Notes: a model not told the origin generated them from the letters alone. A stretch of DNA of 64,000 nucleotides from Allorhizobium undicola ORS 992 = ATCC 700741 (GCF_000621665.1 NZ_JHXQ01000016.1:50730-114729), one strand, 5' to 3'; shown: positions 8,822-19,261, numbered from the stretch's first letter. Numbers and translations: made by a program.

Positions 8822-9331
8822 TTACTCCTCCAGCGTCACGGTGGCGGCCTTCTCATTGCTGAGCATGGCGGCAAGAAAGGATTTTACACCGGCGCGCTCA
8901 CTTTCGGAAAGCCCGTCATAGGCCCGTGCGATGCGCTGCGATTGCGGCTGGCAAAGCGCCAGCGCCAGTTCACGTCCGGCAAGCGTGGGATAAAGCCGCC
9001 GCTGGCGCCGGTCTGCCGGGCCGGTCATCTGGCGGATATAGCCGGCATCGATCAGCTCTTTCAGAACACGGGCCAGACTTTGCTTGGTGATGCCGAGGAT
9101 GGACAGAAGATCGGCCACCATCATGCCCGGCCTGCGGCTGACGAAATAGACGACGCGGTGATGGGCGCGACCATAGCCGATCTTCTCCAGAATACCGTCC
9201 GGATCGGAAATGAAATCGCGATAGGCGAAGAACAGCAGCTCGATCGTTTCGAAATCGATGCTCTTGTCATCGATTTTCGGCAGGTCCGGCATGGGTTTCT
9301 GGGAGGCTTTCGCAGGAGCCCGTTTCTGCAA
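8822..9331 (-). CDS. MarR-family transcriptional regulator (PetP-like)
   Basis: A 169-residue winged-helix protein. The MarR core is visible as MMVADLLSILGITKQSLARVLKELIDAGYIRQ followed by the wing GPADRRQRRLYPTLAGREL. The N-terminal about 25 residues are basic and unconserved in appearance; the start at 9331 is the longest ATG, and an internal ATG (MPDLPK) is also possible. It is first in the operon with the response regulator and sensor kinase. Confidence 0.88.
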   Translation of the reverse strand: MQKRAPAKASQKPMPDLPKIDDKSIDFETIELLFFAYRDFISDPDGILEKIGYGRAHHRVVYFVSRRPGMMVADLLSILGITKQSLARVLKELIDAGYIRQMTGPADRRQRRLYPTLAGRELALALCQPQSQRIARAYDGLSESERAGVKSFLAAMLSNEKAATVTLEE

Positions 9332-9527
9332 TTTGGTCTTCCTTCTGGACGGGATGGTTCAAGCGCCATGCGTCCTTGCTGTGGATGCGGGAAACTTACG
9401 GCTGTGGCGTGAAAAAGACCATGCCCGCGCTTCTGTAGCTGTGGAAAAAGCGACAAAATTCGGGCGGGGATGAAACCAAATTGCGCCTGAAGCCTTTATG
9501 GCGGCAAAGGCAAATGAGGACGCTGCA

Positions 9528-9698
9528 ATGCAAAAGACCATGGACATGAGCGAGGAGCAGAATGTGGAGACACGGCTGAAGCCGGTCATGATTCTGGTGT
9601 TTTCTCTCAAGCTTGCCGTGGCGGCCTTGCTGGTTGGTCATCTCGCACTGCCGCATCCGTCGATTGCCAGCCCGGAACTGGTGGCCGCTGCCCGCTAA
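9528..9698 (+). CDS. Small single-span membrane protein, unknown
   Basis: A 56-residue reading frame whose ATG has GAGGA seven bases upstream. It has a polar N-terminus (MDMSEEQNVETRLKP) and one hydrophobic segment (VMILVFSLKLAVAALLVGHLAL). No family was recognised. The good ribosome-binding site and normal base composition suggest that it is real. It stands alone between the MarR operon and the metallo-hydrolase gene. Confidence 0.5.
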   Translation: MQKTMDMSEEQNVETRLKPVMILVFSLKLAVAALLVGHLALPHPSIASPELVAAAR

Positions 9699-9889
9699 AG
9701 CGTGTCGCGATCTTTCAGATTCGCTCCTGACGCTTTAGGTGTTTGTTTTTTCGCAGGTCGTTATCGCAAAACCGCTGCACACTTTTGCGCGACATGCTTC
9801 AATGCCTCAGGCATTGCGGCTTTGCAAAATTGGCTATTCTTCTTTCCCTTCACTGGTGTAAGCCGGTGTCCAGACAATGAGAGGACGCC
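9699..9889. repeat. Gap with degenerate mosaic repeat
   Basis: Bases about 9699-9800 hold a hairpin (AAAGCG ... CGCTTT) followed by a GTTTGTTTTTTCGC and CAAAACCGCTGCACACTTTTGCGC pattern, resembling the mosaic repeat found elsewhere in this window. The remainder is the leader of the metallo-hydrolase gene. Confidence 0.4.
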
Positions 9890-10537
9890 ATGGGCAAGCT
9901 TCAAGCCGCTATCATCCCTGTTACGCCATTCCAGCAGAATTGCACGATTTTCTTCGATAGCGAGACATTGGAAGGGGTTGTTGTCGATCCCGGCGGCGAT
10001 GTGGAGGAAATTACCCGGATTATACGGGAGAAGGCGCTGAAGATCAGCGAAATCTGGATCACCCACGGTCATCTCGACCATGCGGGCGGTGCGCAGGATC
10101 TGCGCGAGGCGCTGGAAGTGCCGGTCATCGGTCCGCACGAAGACGACCGCGTGATGCTGGAAAATCTCGAAATGCAGGCGAGCCGTTTCAACGTGCCGAT
10201 GCGGTTGAGAAACTTGGTACCGGACCGGTTTTTGCAGGAAGGCGATGTGGTTGGCTTCGGCGAACACCGGTTCGAAGTCTATCATTGCCCCGGCCACGCG
10301 CCCGGCCATGTCATCTTCTTCAATCGCGCCGCGGGCTTTGCCCATCTGGGAGATGTGCTGTTCAATGGCTCCATTGGCCGCACCGACCTTCCTGGTGGCA
10401 ATCACCAGCAATTGCTCTCATCGATCCGCGACAAGGTGCTGCCGCTGGGCGATGAGGTGGGCTTCATTTGCGGGCATGGCCCCGGTAGCCGCATTGGCGA
10501 CGAGCGCCGGAACAATCCGTTCCTTGTTGGTCTTTGA
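9890..10537 (+). CDS. MBL-fold metallo-hydrolase, glyoxalase II-like
   Basis: A 215-residue metallo-beta-lactamase-fold hydrolase. The zinc motif is THGHLDHAGG (His59, His61, Asp63, His64), followed by CPGHAPGH, LGDVLFNGSIGRTDLPGG and a late FICGHGPGS histidine. Length and motifs fit the short YcbL/glyoxalase II-like group that hydrolyses thioesters such as S-lactoylglutathione. Substrate is inferred only. The gene is monocistronic. Confidence 0.9.
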   Translation: MGKLQAAIIPVTPFQQNCTIFFDSETLEGVVVDPGGDVEEITRIIREKALKISEIWITHGHLDHAGGAQDLREALEVPVIGPHEDDRVMLENLEMQASRFNVPMRLRNLVPDRFLQEGDVVGFGEHRFEVYHCPGHAPGHVIFFNRAAGFAHLGDVLFNGSIGRTDLPGGNHQQLLSSIRDKVLPLGDEVGFICGHGPGSRIGDERRNNPFLVGL

Positions 10538-10548
10538 AGCTGAAACAT

Positions 10549-10574
10549 AAAAAAACCCGGCAAAACTGCCGGGC
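10549..10574 (-). terminator. Rho-independent terminator for the cold-shock gene
   Basis: On the minus strand the hairpin CCCGGCAGTTTTGCCGGG is followed by a T run. It lies 34 bases after the cspA-like stop codon. Confidence 0.85.
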
Positions 10575-10607
10575 CGCTCAGCGTATGACAAATCTGGAAC
10601 GAGGCAA

Positions 10608-10823
10608 TCAGCCTGCGATTTGCAGATTGACAGCCTTCGGTCCCTTGCCGCGGCGGTCCGGTTCCGTATCGAAGCTCACTTTCTGATTTTCGCTCAAGCC
10701 GGACAGGCCGGAAGCCTGAACAGCAGAGATATGCACAAAGATGTCGGCGCCACCATTGTCAGGCTTGATGAAGCCGAAGCCCTTGTCGGTGTTGAAGAAT
10801 TTTACAATGCCAGTTTCGGCCAT
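10608..10823 (-). CDS. cspA: Cold-shock domain protein
   Basis: A 71-residue single cold-shock domain that binds single-stranded RNA or DNA. RNP1 (KGFGFI) and RNP2 (DIFVHIS) are intact. The gene has its own terminator. The 447-base space upstream leaves room for a long 5' leader of the kind used by cold-inducible csp genes, but no thermosensor structure was verified. Confidence 0.95.
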   Translation of the reverse strand: MAETGIVKFFNTDKGFGFIKPDNGGADIFVHISAVQASGLSGLSENQKVSFDTEPDRRGKGPKAVNLQIAG

Positions 10824-11270
10824 GCGTCAGGTCCTTTTCTCTCTGTCCGGGATCGGCGGACAGCATTGCTCAGTGCCCCAAAAGGGTTTGACCGGGCGTT
10901 TCATATTTTGAGGAAAGGGCCCTGCTACCGCAGCCACCGGATATTGCGACTTATAGTCGTATTCCCCTTGTGGTTGCCCGGAACTTCTGCGTCTCCGGTG
11001 CTTATCAATTATTAGGTCTTTCCGCGCACTAAATCGCCCGAACGCAGGGAGAGTGATCGGTTTGAAACGAATTGGCAAGCGAAAGTTTTGTTAACCGCAG
11101 GGCAGCGGTGAAATGCAAGCTACGAGGGAATAGTGTTCTTTTCGTGCTGTCATGGTGGTTTTTCGCGAAAAATTTGCCGTTTCCCCGCGCAAGGGGGTTT
11201 AATTGGGCTTAAACCCCACCTTTCGTGGTAAAGTTTTTCTTTTCTAAAAGATGCGCCGTCTCTTAAGAAT
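10824..11270. other. Gap upstream of cspA
   Basis: No gene is supported. On the minus strand this is the promoter and leader region of the cold-shock gene; on the plus strand it holds AT-rich and G-run stretches (AGGGGGTTTAATTGGG near 11,190). Nothing else recognisable was seen. Confidence 0.4.
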
Positions 11271-12161
11271 TTATGAATTTTTTGCCTGAAGCCTGCTCCA
11301 TTCTGGCACAAGCTCCACGGCAAGCATGGCAAGGAACAGCAGGGCGCAGCCCATATAGCCGATAAATGGCAGGCTTTCTCCCAAAAGGACTGCGCCGAGC
11401 AGTGCGCCGAACAGCGCTTCGGATGACAGGAAAATGGCGGCCTGCGGTGCCGTGGTATAGCGCTGGCCAATGATTTGCAGCGTAAAGGCGGCGCCGCTGG
11501 ACATGAGCCCGCCGTAAAGAAGTTGCACGGCGCCGTTTTCAATATCGGCAAGGGAAATCGGCTCCAGAGGCGCGGCAACCAGCGTGCTGCAAATGGCGGC
11601 CACGGCAAACTGCGCCAAGGCAAGCGTCATGGGGCGAGGGGTGCCGACCATCAGCCTGCCGGTCATGGTGATCTGAATGGCAAAAAACAGCGCGCAGATC
11701 ATTGTCAGCCCATCGCCGATATTCATGCTTGCCAGGCTGCCGCCGCTCAACAGCAATATTCCCGCCAGACATGCCAGTGCCGCAGGCCAGATGACCCAAT
11801 GCGGCCTTTGCCGGAAAATGGCGACGGCGATCACCGGGACCAGCACCACGTAAAGCCCGGTGAGGAAACTGGCATTGGTGACGGTGGTATATTTCAGGCC
11901 GAATTGCTGGAAGGTCTGGCCAAGAAAAAGCGCAATCCCCGCCAGTATGAAGCCCTTTTTCTGACGTGCGGAAAGAGGCGTGTGGCTGCGGCGCGTTTCC
12001 AGCCAGGCAAAAGGGGCCACCGCTGCCGAGGCCAGCATGAAGCGCAGGGCATTGAACCAGTTTGCTTCCATATGCCCCATGGCCGTGGACTGGGCGACGA
12101 AACCGCCGCCCCAGATGGCAGCGGCCAGCAGCAGAAGAAGATTTGCCTGAATGCGGGTCAT
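11271..12161 (-). CDS. EamA/DMT-family transporter
   Basis: A 296-residue inner-membrane protein with about ten hydrophobic segments in two repeated EamA halves; the start is MTRIQANLLLLLAAAIWGGG at 12161. Characteristic stretches include AIWGGGFVAQ, FNALRFMLAS, NASFLTGLYVVLVP in half one and SSEALFGALLGAVLLGE in half two. EamA proteins are metabolite or drug exporters; the substrate cannot be read from the sequence. It is monocistronic. Confidence 0.9.
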   Translation of the reverse strand: MTRIQANLLLLLAAAIWGGGFVAQSTAMGHMEANWFNALRFMLASAAVAPFAWLETRRSHTPLSARQKKGFILAGIALFLGQTFQQFGLKYTTVTNASFLTGLYVVLVPVIAVAIFRQRPHWVIWPAALACLAGILLLSGGSLASMNIGDGLTMICALFFAIQITMTGRLMVGTPRPMTLALAQFAVAAICSTLVAAPLEPISLADIENGAVQLLYGGLMSSGAAFTLQIIGQRYTTAPQAAIFLSSEALFGALLGAVLLGESLPFIGYMGCALLFLAMLAVELVPEWSRLQAKNS

Positions 12162-12335
12162 GGTCTGAAAGCCTGCCTCTCGATCGATGAGGCTGCCGCT
12201 TACCAGCCAATCGCCCGTGCCGCAACCCCGGCGGGCAAGAGGCGGCAGGTCCTGCCCATCGGCAGACATGCAGATGCCTTTTGCCATAGCGCATCCACAC
12301 GCCCTGAACGATTTTAAGTTTTCTCCGGCAGTGCC

Positions 12336-12800
12336 TTACGATTTGTCGCGGTTTGGCGGCAGGCGGTTGATCCAGACAACGGCAAGCCCGATGGCCGCCA
12401 GCACCACCAGAAGCCGCCTGTCGGCCAGCACGGAGAGCGAGTCCGGCACATGCACGGTTGCAGTCTGCGCGCCTGCCAAGGCGGTGCCTGCGGCGTGCAG
12501 GCTTGTGGCGATGCTGCCGGTGCTGATGGCGTCCACGCTGGTTGCGCCCGTGTCGGGCGAGGCCTCCACGGGGCGCACGCCGAGCGCCAGAAGGCAGGTG
12601 AACAGGGCAGCGGCAAGCCAGGCGTAAAAAAGCGAGCGCAGCCCGGCACGCCGGGAGGTCCGCACCGTTCCGCCATCGGCGCAATCCTGCCTTTTTTCGG
12701 CAGATGTGCCATGTTCGCGGCCGCACATTGTTCCAGGCTTCAACGAAGCGCGGAAAGACTGTGGTCCTTGCGTCTTTTGCTGTTTTGCCTGTGCCATCAT
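12336..12800 (-). CDS. Hypothetical membrane protein
   Basis: About 154 residues from the ATG at 12800, which has GAAGGAAG upstream. It has a hydrophilic basic N-terminus, a hydrophobic segment (LFYAWLAAALFTCLLALGV), an Ala/Thr-rich middle, and a second hydrophobic segment near the C-terminus (LLVVLAAIGLAVVWI). No family was recognised. It is upstream of the EamA gene on the same strand, with a 174-base space. Confidence 0.55.
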   Translation of the reverse strand: MMAQAKQQKTQGPQSFRASLKPGTMCGREHGTSAEKRQDCADGGTVRTSRRAGLRSLFYAWLAAALFTCLLALGVRPVEASPDTGATSVDAISTGSIATSLHAAGTALAGAQTATVHVPDSLSVLADRRLLVVLAAIGLAVVWINRLPPNRDKS

Positions 12801-13034
12801 CACGCTTCCTTCACTCAACCGCGAGACGATAAAAGCCTGCCGAAATGGCCGGGAAGTGGACCGAAATGGGGCAGTGCCCCGCAAAAAATAAGGCGATATT
12901 GTGGTTGGTTAATTTTGGGCGACAATACGTTAACGATTGGCGCCTGCATGGCTGTTTGACAGCTATTGGCGGGCCGGGCAAAAAAGGGTTCTTGTCCCGT
13001 TTTTGCTTGATATGACTGCATGGAATTGCCATAG

Positions 13035-14300
<1,266 letters not shown>

Positions 14301-14326
14301 AACGTAATCCGACCGGCGCTTTAAGG

Positions 14327-14443
14327 CACAGTACAGGTCGCTTAGGCATGTGGCGTGGCCTGCCCCCCTCTGCCTTGAGGGGGAGATGTCCGGCAGGACA
14401 GAGGGGGTAAACCACACGCAAAACCGTAGCGTCGTGTCCTGTG
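14327..14443. mobile_element. MITE-like palindromic element, copy 1
   Basis: A 117-base non-coding element with imperfect terminal inverted repeats: it begins CACAGTACAGGTCGCT and ends AGCGTCGTGTCCTGTG. The interior is a GC-rich palindrome (CCCCCTCTGCCTTGAG ... CAGAGGGGG). The flanks are GCTTTAAGG at 14318-14326 and GCTGTAAGG at 14444-14452, an 8/9 match, consistent with an old 9-bp target duplication. It is related to the copy at 20,347. Confidence 0.75.
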
Positions 14444-14474
14444 GCTGTAAGGTGAGTTGGCCGTAAGTTGGCTG

Positions 14475-14580
14475 GAGCCTTTCACTGTTTCACGGAAACG
14501 GTGAAAGGCTCTAACTGTTTGTTTTTACGCATTTCCGGACGGAAAACCGGTTTCCACTTTTCTTGAAAATGCTATAGAGG
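14475..14580. repeat. Mosaic intergenic repeat
   Basis: A hairpin (GAGCCTTTCACTG ... CGGTGAAAGGCTC, 14475-14511) is followed by GTTTGTTTTTACGCATTTCCGGACGGAAAACCGGTTTCC-like modules in order. The same modules recur at about 25.67, 34.08, 44.74, 51.49 and 52.48 kb. Confidence 0.65.
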
Positions 14581-14597
14581 CCCATGAAATTCTGAAA

Positions 14598-14632
14598 GAA
14601 AAGGGCGGGATGCGATGCATCCCGCCCTTTTC
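14598..14632. terminator. Bidirectional terminator between aspC and opgC
   Basis: A long perfect stem (AAAGGGCGGGATGC, loop, GCATCCCGCCCTTT) has A/T runs on both sides, so it can terminate transcripts from either strand. It serves the convergent aspC and opgC genes. Confidence 0.8.
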
Positions 14633-14665
14633 GCATTCAGGTTCTTACCAGCCGGGACGCGGTGA

Positions 14666-15895
14666 CTACATCTTTGGAAATGTTCTCACCGCAAGTTTTG
14701 CCGGTACTGGCTTGGGTTTTGGTTCCGGCGCAGGGGTAAAATAGGTTTCCCGCTCACGGTAGAGTGCCGGTATGGCCAGAAGCATGACGCAGAAGAGTGC
14801 GATCAAGGTCTTGGCCGGTTCCGAGAAGGGGCCAATCCGGCCATCGATATAGCGCACGGCAAAGACAATCAGCACATGCCACACATAGACATGCAGCGAG
14901 TGGCGGCCAATGAGTTGCAGGAAGCTCAGGCTGAACAGGCTGTTGAGCATGGCAGCGGCCTTGCGGATGCGTGCGCTGTCATGGCGAGGCCCGGCAATCA
15001 GCAGCCATGCGATGGAAAAGGCAAGGGCCGCAAAGTTCAGCAGGTAAACGGGACCGAAATCTGCCCGCACTTCCATGGTGCCGAATTTCTGCAAGACGGC
15101 ATCCGGTAACAGGCCATGCGCGGTGAGAATACGCAGCGGCAGGAAAAACAGCAGCACGGCGACGGCGGCCTTTACCAGAAGCGTATGTTGGGGATCGAAG
15201 ACGCGCGTCCACTCGATCTGCCGGGTGGCTGTCAGGCTGCCGGCAATGGTGCCGGAGAAAAACACGATCTGCCAGCCAAGCAGGTTGAAGCTGGTGCGCA
15301 GTCCTTCCGTTTCATGCCCGGCCAGCCAGCCATCGACAGGGGAGGTCAGAAGCCGGTGCAGGCCAAGCTGGCCCGCCATCCACACCACCAACATGCCGAT
15401 TGCCACCGGCGCCCAGCGGCCATTCAGGCAAAGCCAGATGAGCATGGGGGCAAACAGCATGTAGACGATATATTGCGGCAGAATATCCATGAAGGTCGGC
15501 TGGAACAGAAAGGTGGCAATCGATGCCAGCCGCATTGGATCGGTGAAGCTGGTCGTTCCCAGCCAGTCGTGCCAGATGTTCGATGCGCCGGGCAGCACCA
15601 GCCTTGCGGCAAGCACGATGAGAATGATGCCCATGGCATAGCGGTAAAGCTCGAAAGCGCGGGCAAATAGCCGGTCACGACCTGCGGCATAGCCGCTCTT
15701 GATCATTTTGCGGCCATAGACCATGCCAACCAACAGGCCGGACATGAACACGAAGCCCTGGGCATCTTCCACGAAGGTGAGCTGACGGTGATTGAACTCC
15801 ACCAGCAGATAGCCGCCGGTGAAAATCAGATGGTTCAGCATCATGAAAACGAGGAAATAGCCCCGCATACCATCGAGAACATCAAGTCTTTTCAC
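14666..15895 (-). CDS. opgC: OpgC-like membrane acyltransferase for periplasmic glucans
   Basis: A 409-residue protein with about ten membrane segments and the OpgC N-terminus (LDVLDGMRGYFLVFMMLNHL). OpgC proteins succinylate osmoregulated periplasmic glucans; in Brucella relatives the substrate would be cyclic beta-1,2-glucan (the Cgm function). A proline-rich tail (PAPEPKPKPVPAKL) ends the protein in the cytoplasm or periplasm. It is monocistronic. Confidence 0.85.
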   Translation of the reverse strand: MKRLDVLDGMRGYFLVFMMLNHLIFTGGYLLVEFNHRQLTFVEDAQGFVFMSGLLVGMVYGRKMIKSGYAAGRDRLFARAFELYRYAMGIILIVLAARLVLPGASNIWHDWLGTTSFTDPMRLASIATFLFQPTFMDILPQYIVYMLFAPMLIWLCLNGRWAPVAIGMLVVWMAGQLGLHRLLTSPVDGWLAGHETEGLRTSFNLLGWQIVFFSGTIAGSLTATRQIEWTRVFDPQHTLLVKAAVAVLLFFLPLRILTAHGLLPDAVLQKFGTMEVRADFGPVYLLNFAALAFSIAWLLIAGPRHDSARIRKAAAMLNSLFSLSFLQLIGRHSLHVYVWHVLIVFAVRYIDGRIGPFSEPAKTLIALFCVMLLAIPALYRERETYFTPAPEPKPKPVPAKLAVRTFPKM

Positions 15896-16182
15896 GGTTC
15901 AGGCTCCCGCTTTGCGGCAGGGGCTGCTTGATGCCTGGCCTGCCTGCTATCGACGTCGGATGGTTTCGCCTGTGGCGTGGTCATCCAAGCCAGCCCCCGC
16001 GACCCTGGGCGTGTTTCTCCACTTGCTTCGTGGTGACAATACGGCAGGCGCGTTGCAATCTCCGGCAGAACGATCTGCCCGTCATGCAATGGCTTCGGGA
16101 AAACGGCAGTATGGGGCAAAGGTTCCGGCTTCACCGCCTTGTGAGGGCGACAGTGCAGACCTGATTCAATCAGACAGGCACT

Positions 16183-17325
16183 CTAAAGTCCGAGTGCGGT
16201 GAGCATGATGAAAGTGGCGAAGAGAATGAAATGCGTCATGCCTTCGATGGCGTTGGTTTCGCCGTCGTTGAGATTGATGGCCGCCGCAATCAGCGTGATG
16301 GCAACCATCACCGTCTGCACCGGGCTCATGGCCATGATGAAGGGCTGGCCCGTGTAAAGCGCAATGCCTTCCATCACCGGAACCGTGAGAATAACGGTGG
16401 AAAGCGAGGCGCCCAGAGCGATATTGACGGTGGCCTGCATACGATTATGCAGGGCTGCCCTGAGAGCCGTCATGATTTCGGGTGCTGCGGAAATGGCGGC
16501 AACGAGAATGGCCATGATGGCGGGCGGCGCGCCGGTCCCTGCAAGCCCTTCGCTCAGGAAGGCCGACATGAATTCAGCCAGAATGCCGATCAGCACCACG
16601 CCCAGCAGGATGACGGTGACGGAAACGGCAACCGGATCGGCTTGTCCTTCCGCCTCGTGCGGGCTTTCCTCATCCTCTGCCTTGCCGCTGGTGCTTTTGG
16701 CGGCGCTGCTATTGCTGTTTGCCGCATTGGCCCCGCGAGGATAGCTGTAACTGAAGAAATAGCTGTGGGCCCCCACCTGCATCCGCAGGAAAAGCCCGTA
16801 AAGCGCCAGCATGGCGAAGATGGTGAAGACCGAATAATAATGCCACTTTTCATCGGGCACGAATTCCGGCACGATCATGGAAATGCCCATGGCGGTCAGG
16901 ATCATCACGCCATAGGTCTTGCCGCTATCGTCATTATAGGGTTGTTCGCCATGGCGCAGCCCGCCAAGAAGCGCGGCAAGTCCGAGAATGCCATTGATGT
17001 CGAGCATGACGGCGGCATAGATCGTATCGCGGGCAAGGGTGGGCGAGGGCGCGCCCTGCATCATGATGGCGAGGATAATGACTTCAACCGCTACCGCCGA
17101 AAGGGTCAGGATCATCGTGCCATAGGGATCGCCCACCTTATGCGCCAGCACTTCGGCATGATGGGCAACCCTGAGCGAGGCAATAAGAATGCCGCCCACC
17201 AGAACGGCGGCGGCCAGCACCAGGACCAGCCGGGATTGGCCTGCCAGAGCATGTTCCAGAAAATAGGCGATGGCGGCCAGAAAGATCGGCAGGATCAATG
17301 TCTTTTCCTGGAGTATGGTCTTCAC
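16183..17325 (-). CDS. chaA: ChaA-type calcium/sodium:proton antiporter
   Basis: A 380-residue cation antiporter with about eleven membrane segments in two homologous halves. The alpha-1 motif reads GDPYGTMILTLSAVAVEVIIL and the alpha-2 region AAISAAPEIMTALRAALHNRMQATVNIALGASLS. A charged, Ser/Asn-rich and acidic cytoplasmic loop (about 203-230) joins the halves. ChaA exchanges Ca2+, Na+ or K+ for protons in alkaline or saline stress. Confidence 0.92.
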   Translation of the reverse strand: MKTILQEKTLILPIFLAAIAYFLEHALAGQSRLVLVLAAAVLVGGILIASLRVAHHAEVLAHKVGDPYGTMILTLSAVAVEVIILAIMMQGAPSPTLARDTIYAAVMLDINGILGLAALLGGLRHGEQPYNDDSGKTYGVMILTAMGISMIVPEFVPDEKWHYYSVFTIFAMLALYGLFLRMQVGAHSYFFSYSYPRGANAANSNSSAAKSTSGKAEDEESPHEAEGQADPVAVSVTVILLGVVLIGILAEFMSAFLSEGLAGTGAPPAIMAILVAAISAAPEIMTALRAALHNRMQATVNIALGASLSTVILTVPVMEGIALYTGQPFIMAMSPVQTVMVAITLIAAAINLNDGETNAIEGMTHFILFATFIMLTALGL

Positions 17326-17563
17326 GTCCCCTGCCTTTCCGGTCCGGCTTTATCCGCCTTGAAACGGAAGAGTGCAATTTGCAGTTCCGTCCGCAAGATG
17401 AGATAGTCTTTTTGTCGGAGGGTGGTCTGCCGATGATCTTGACCACAGCCCCGGATACCGGGCCTCCGTTGTATGTTTGACGATATGCTCAAACGGCGGA
17501 TTTATCCGATACCGGTTCCTGTTCGTTGGAGGAAGTCTGTAATGTACGGGAAGGAAAAACACC

Positions 17564-17851
17564 ATGGCGAAACTTGTTTATGAAATCGTGCCGCACGACG
17601 AAGGTTGGGCCTATCGGCTGAACGGCGCCTATTCCGAAAGATTTTCCAGCCATGACGAGGCGCTGGAGGCCGCGCGGATCGTGGTGAAGGAAATGCAAAT
17701 TGCCGATGAGCCGGTGCGCATTGCCTATCAGGATGAAAAAGGCCACTGGCATTCGGAAATAAGCGATGGTGCGGACCGCCCTGACGTGGAAATCGTCGAT
17801 GTTTATGCCGGGACCGGAGATGTGCTTTCCCGCGAGAGCGGGCCGAGATAA
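17564..17851 (+). CDS. DUF2188 domain-containing protein
   Basis: A 95-residue protein. The first about 50 residues (VYEIVPHDEGWAYRLNG ... FSSHDEALEAARIV) match the pattern of DUF2188, a small family of unknown function in which a tryptophan strand is followed by a helix. AAGGAAAAACACC upstream supplies the ribosome-binding site. It is monocistronic and ends at a terminator. Confidence 0.75.
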   Translation: MAKLVYEIVPHDEGWAYRLNGAYSERFSSHDEALEAARIVVKEMQIADEPVRIAYQDEKGHWHSEISDGADRPDVEIVDVYAGTGDVLSRESGPR

Positions 17852-17853
17852 AT

Positions 17854-17885
17854 GCCTGCGTGTCTTTGTGAGACACGCAGGCGTC
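17854..17885 (+). terminator. Terminator after the DUF2188 gene
   Basis: The hairpin CCTGCGTGTC ... GACACGCAGG is followed by GTCTGTTTGGCTTTT. It separates the convergent DUF2188 and old-yellow-enzyme genes. Confidence 0.7.
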
Positions 17886-17898
17886 TGTTTGGCTTTTC

Positions 17899-19011
17899 TC
17901 AATCGAGGGTTGGGTAGTCGGTATAGCCCTTTTCGCCGCCGCCATAGAAGGTGGACTGGTCCCATTCGTTCAGGGGCGCGTCCTCGCGCAGGCGGCGCAC
18001 AAGGTCAGGATTGGAGATGAAGGCCTTGCCAAAGGCCACCATATCCGCGTGACCGCTTTCCACGGCCTTGCGGGCGGTTTCCGCCGTGTAGCCATTGTTG
18101 ACGATCCATGCCGCCTTGCCGCCAGCCTTGCGATGGCTGTTACGGAATTCTTCCCAATCGAAGGGCTTGCCGCCCATCTGGTGGTCACGCGGGCCCCCCG
18201 TTGCGCCTTCCACCACATGGATGAAGGCAAGGCCAAGGCCTGCCAGTTTTTCCGCCAGCAGATTATAGACCGGCTGCGGATCGGCATCGGCATTGTTGTT
18301 TGCCGGTGTTACCGGCGAGAGGCGAATGCCCGTGCGGCCACCGCCAATCTCCTGCACGATGGCTTGCACGACCTCAAGCGTCAGGCGAATGCGATTCTCG
18401 ATGGAGCCGCCATAGGCATCGGATCGCTTGTTGCTTTCCGAACTCATGAATTGTTGCAGCAGATAGCCATTGGCGGCGTGGATTTCCACGCCATCGAAAC
18501 CCGCATCCATGGCCGCGCGGGCCGCTTTGCGGTAATCTTCGATCAGGCCGGGGATTTCGTCGGTTTCCAATGCGCGCGGCACCGAGGTTTCCACAAAGCC
18601 GCCCGTGCCGTCTTCGTTGATAACATAGGTTTTCGATTGGGCAGGAATGCCCGAGGGCGAAACCGGGGCTGCGCCATTTTCCTGCAAGGAGGTGTGGGAA
18701 ATGGCGCCCACATGCCAGAGCTGCGTGACGATCTTGCCGCCCTTGTCATGTACGGCGCGCGTAACGGCCTTCCAGCCCTCTATGGCTTCCGGCGTGTAAA
18801 GGCCCGGCACATCGGCATAGCCTTGCGCCTGACGGGAAATGGCTGTGCCTTCCGTAACCAGCAGACCGGCGGTGGCGCGCTGGGCGTAATAGGTCGCGGT
18901 GATCGGCAGCGGAATGGCCTTGGGCGAGCGATTGCGCGTCAGCGGCGCCATGGCAATCCGATTGGCCACATTGATGTCACCAAGCGTCATGGGGGCGAAA
19001 AGCGAAGTCAT
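17899..19011 (-). CDS. nemA: Old yellow enzyme, NemA-like NADH:flavin oxidoreductase
   Basis: A 370-residue FMN-dependent TIM barrel. Start MTSLFAPMTLGD at 19011 has AAAGGATC upstream. Family motifs are APLTRNRS, QLWHVG, HAANGYLLQQFMSSESNKRSDAYGGSIENR and the late FGKAFISNPDL. Such enzymes reduce electrophilic alkenes, N-ethylmaleimide and nitroesters. A cysteine-rich ArsR-family gene lies upstream on the same strand, separated by repeats, and may control it. Confidence 0.92.
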   Translation of the reverse strand: MTSLFAPMTLGDINVANRIAMAPLTRNRSPKAIPLPITATYYAQRATAGLLVTEGTAISRQAQGYADVPGLYTPEAIEGWKAVTRAVHDKGGKIVTQLWHVGAISHTSLQENGAAPVSPSGIPAQSKTYVINEDGTGGFVETSVPRALETDEIPGLIEDYRKAARAAMDAGFDGVEIHAANGYLLQQFMSSESNKRSDAYGGSIENRIRLTLEVVQAIVQEIGGGRTGIRLSPVTPANNNADADPQPVYNLLAEKLAGLGLAFIHVVEGATGGPRDHQMGGKPFDWEEFRNSHRKAGGKAAWIVNNGYTAETARKAVESGHADMVAFGKAFISNPDLVRRLREDAPLNEWDQSTFYGGGEKGYTDYPTLD

Positions 19012-19033
19012 GCATGATCCTTTCGAAGACATT

Positions 19034-19138
19034 ACAGCGCCGTGCGTTTTATCAAACGCACAAAGGACGCTGTAACATGTTAAAGCTGCTGCATAATTTT
19101 CACCTTAAATCGATTCCGATTTAAGGAATTATGCAGTA
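19034..19138. repeat. Bru-RS-like palindromic repeat, copy 1
   Basis: A 105-base element of two palindromes: CAGCGCCGTGCGTTTT/ATCAAACGCAC...GCTGT and a second stem CTGCATAATT...AAATCGATTCCGATTT...AATTATGCAG. Length and palindromic architecture fit the Bru-RS1/RS2 repeats described for Brucella. Three further copies are at 20,321-20,680 (interrupted), 25,519-25,623 (inverted) and 52,372-52,472. Confidence 0.75.
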
Positions 19139-19140
19139 AA

Positions 19141-19250
19141 CCAAGGCGCGAAGATGCCAAAGCATCGCCGCCTTGAAGGGATTTCGAATATCTCAACGGT
19201 GCCAGAGGGTTGAGATATTCTAAGAGGCAATATCAAGGGTCATCTTCCGT
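19141..19250. repeat. Second palindromic repeat type, copy 1
   Basis: The core is an inverted repeat (GAATATCTCAAC ... GGTTGAGATATTC) flanked by CTTGAAGGG and GTCATCTTCCGTGACC. A related copy lies at 47,101-47,212. It abuts the Bru-RS-like element, between the ArsR and nemA genes. Confidence 0.55.
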
Positions 19251-19261
19251 GACCTTCTATG

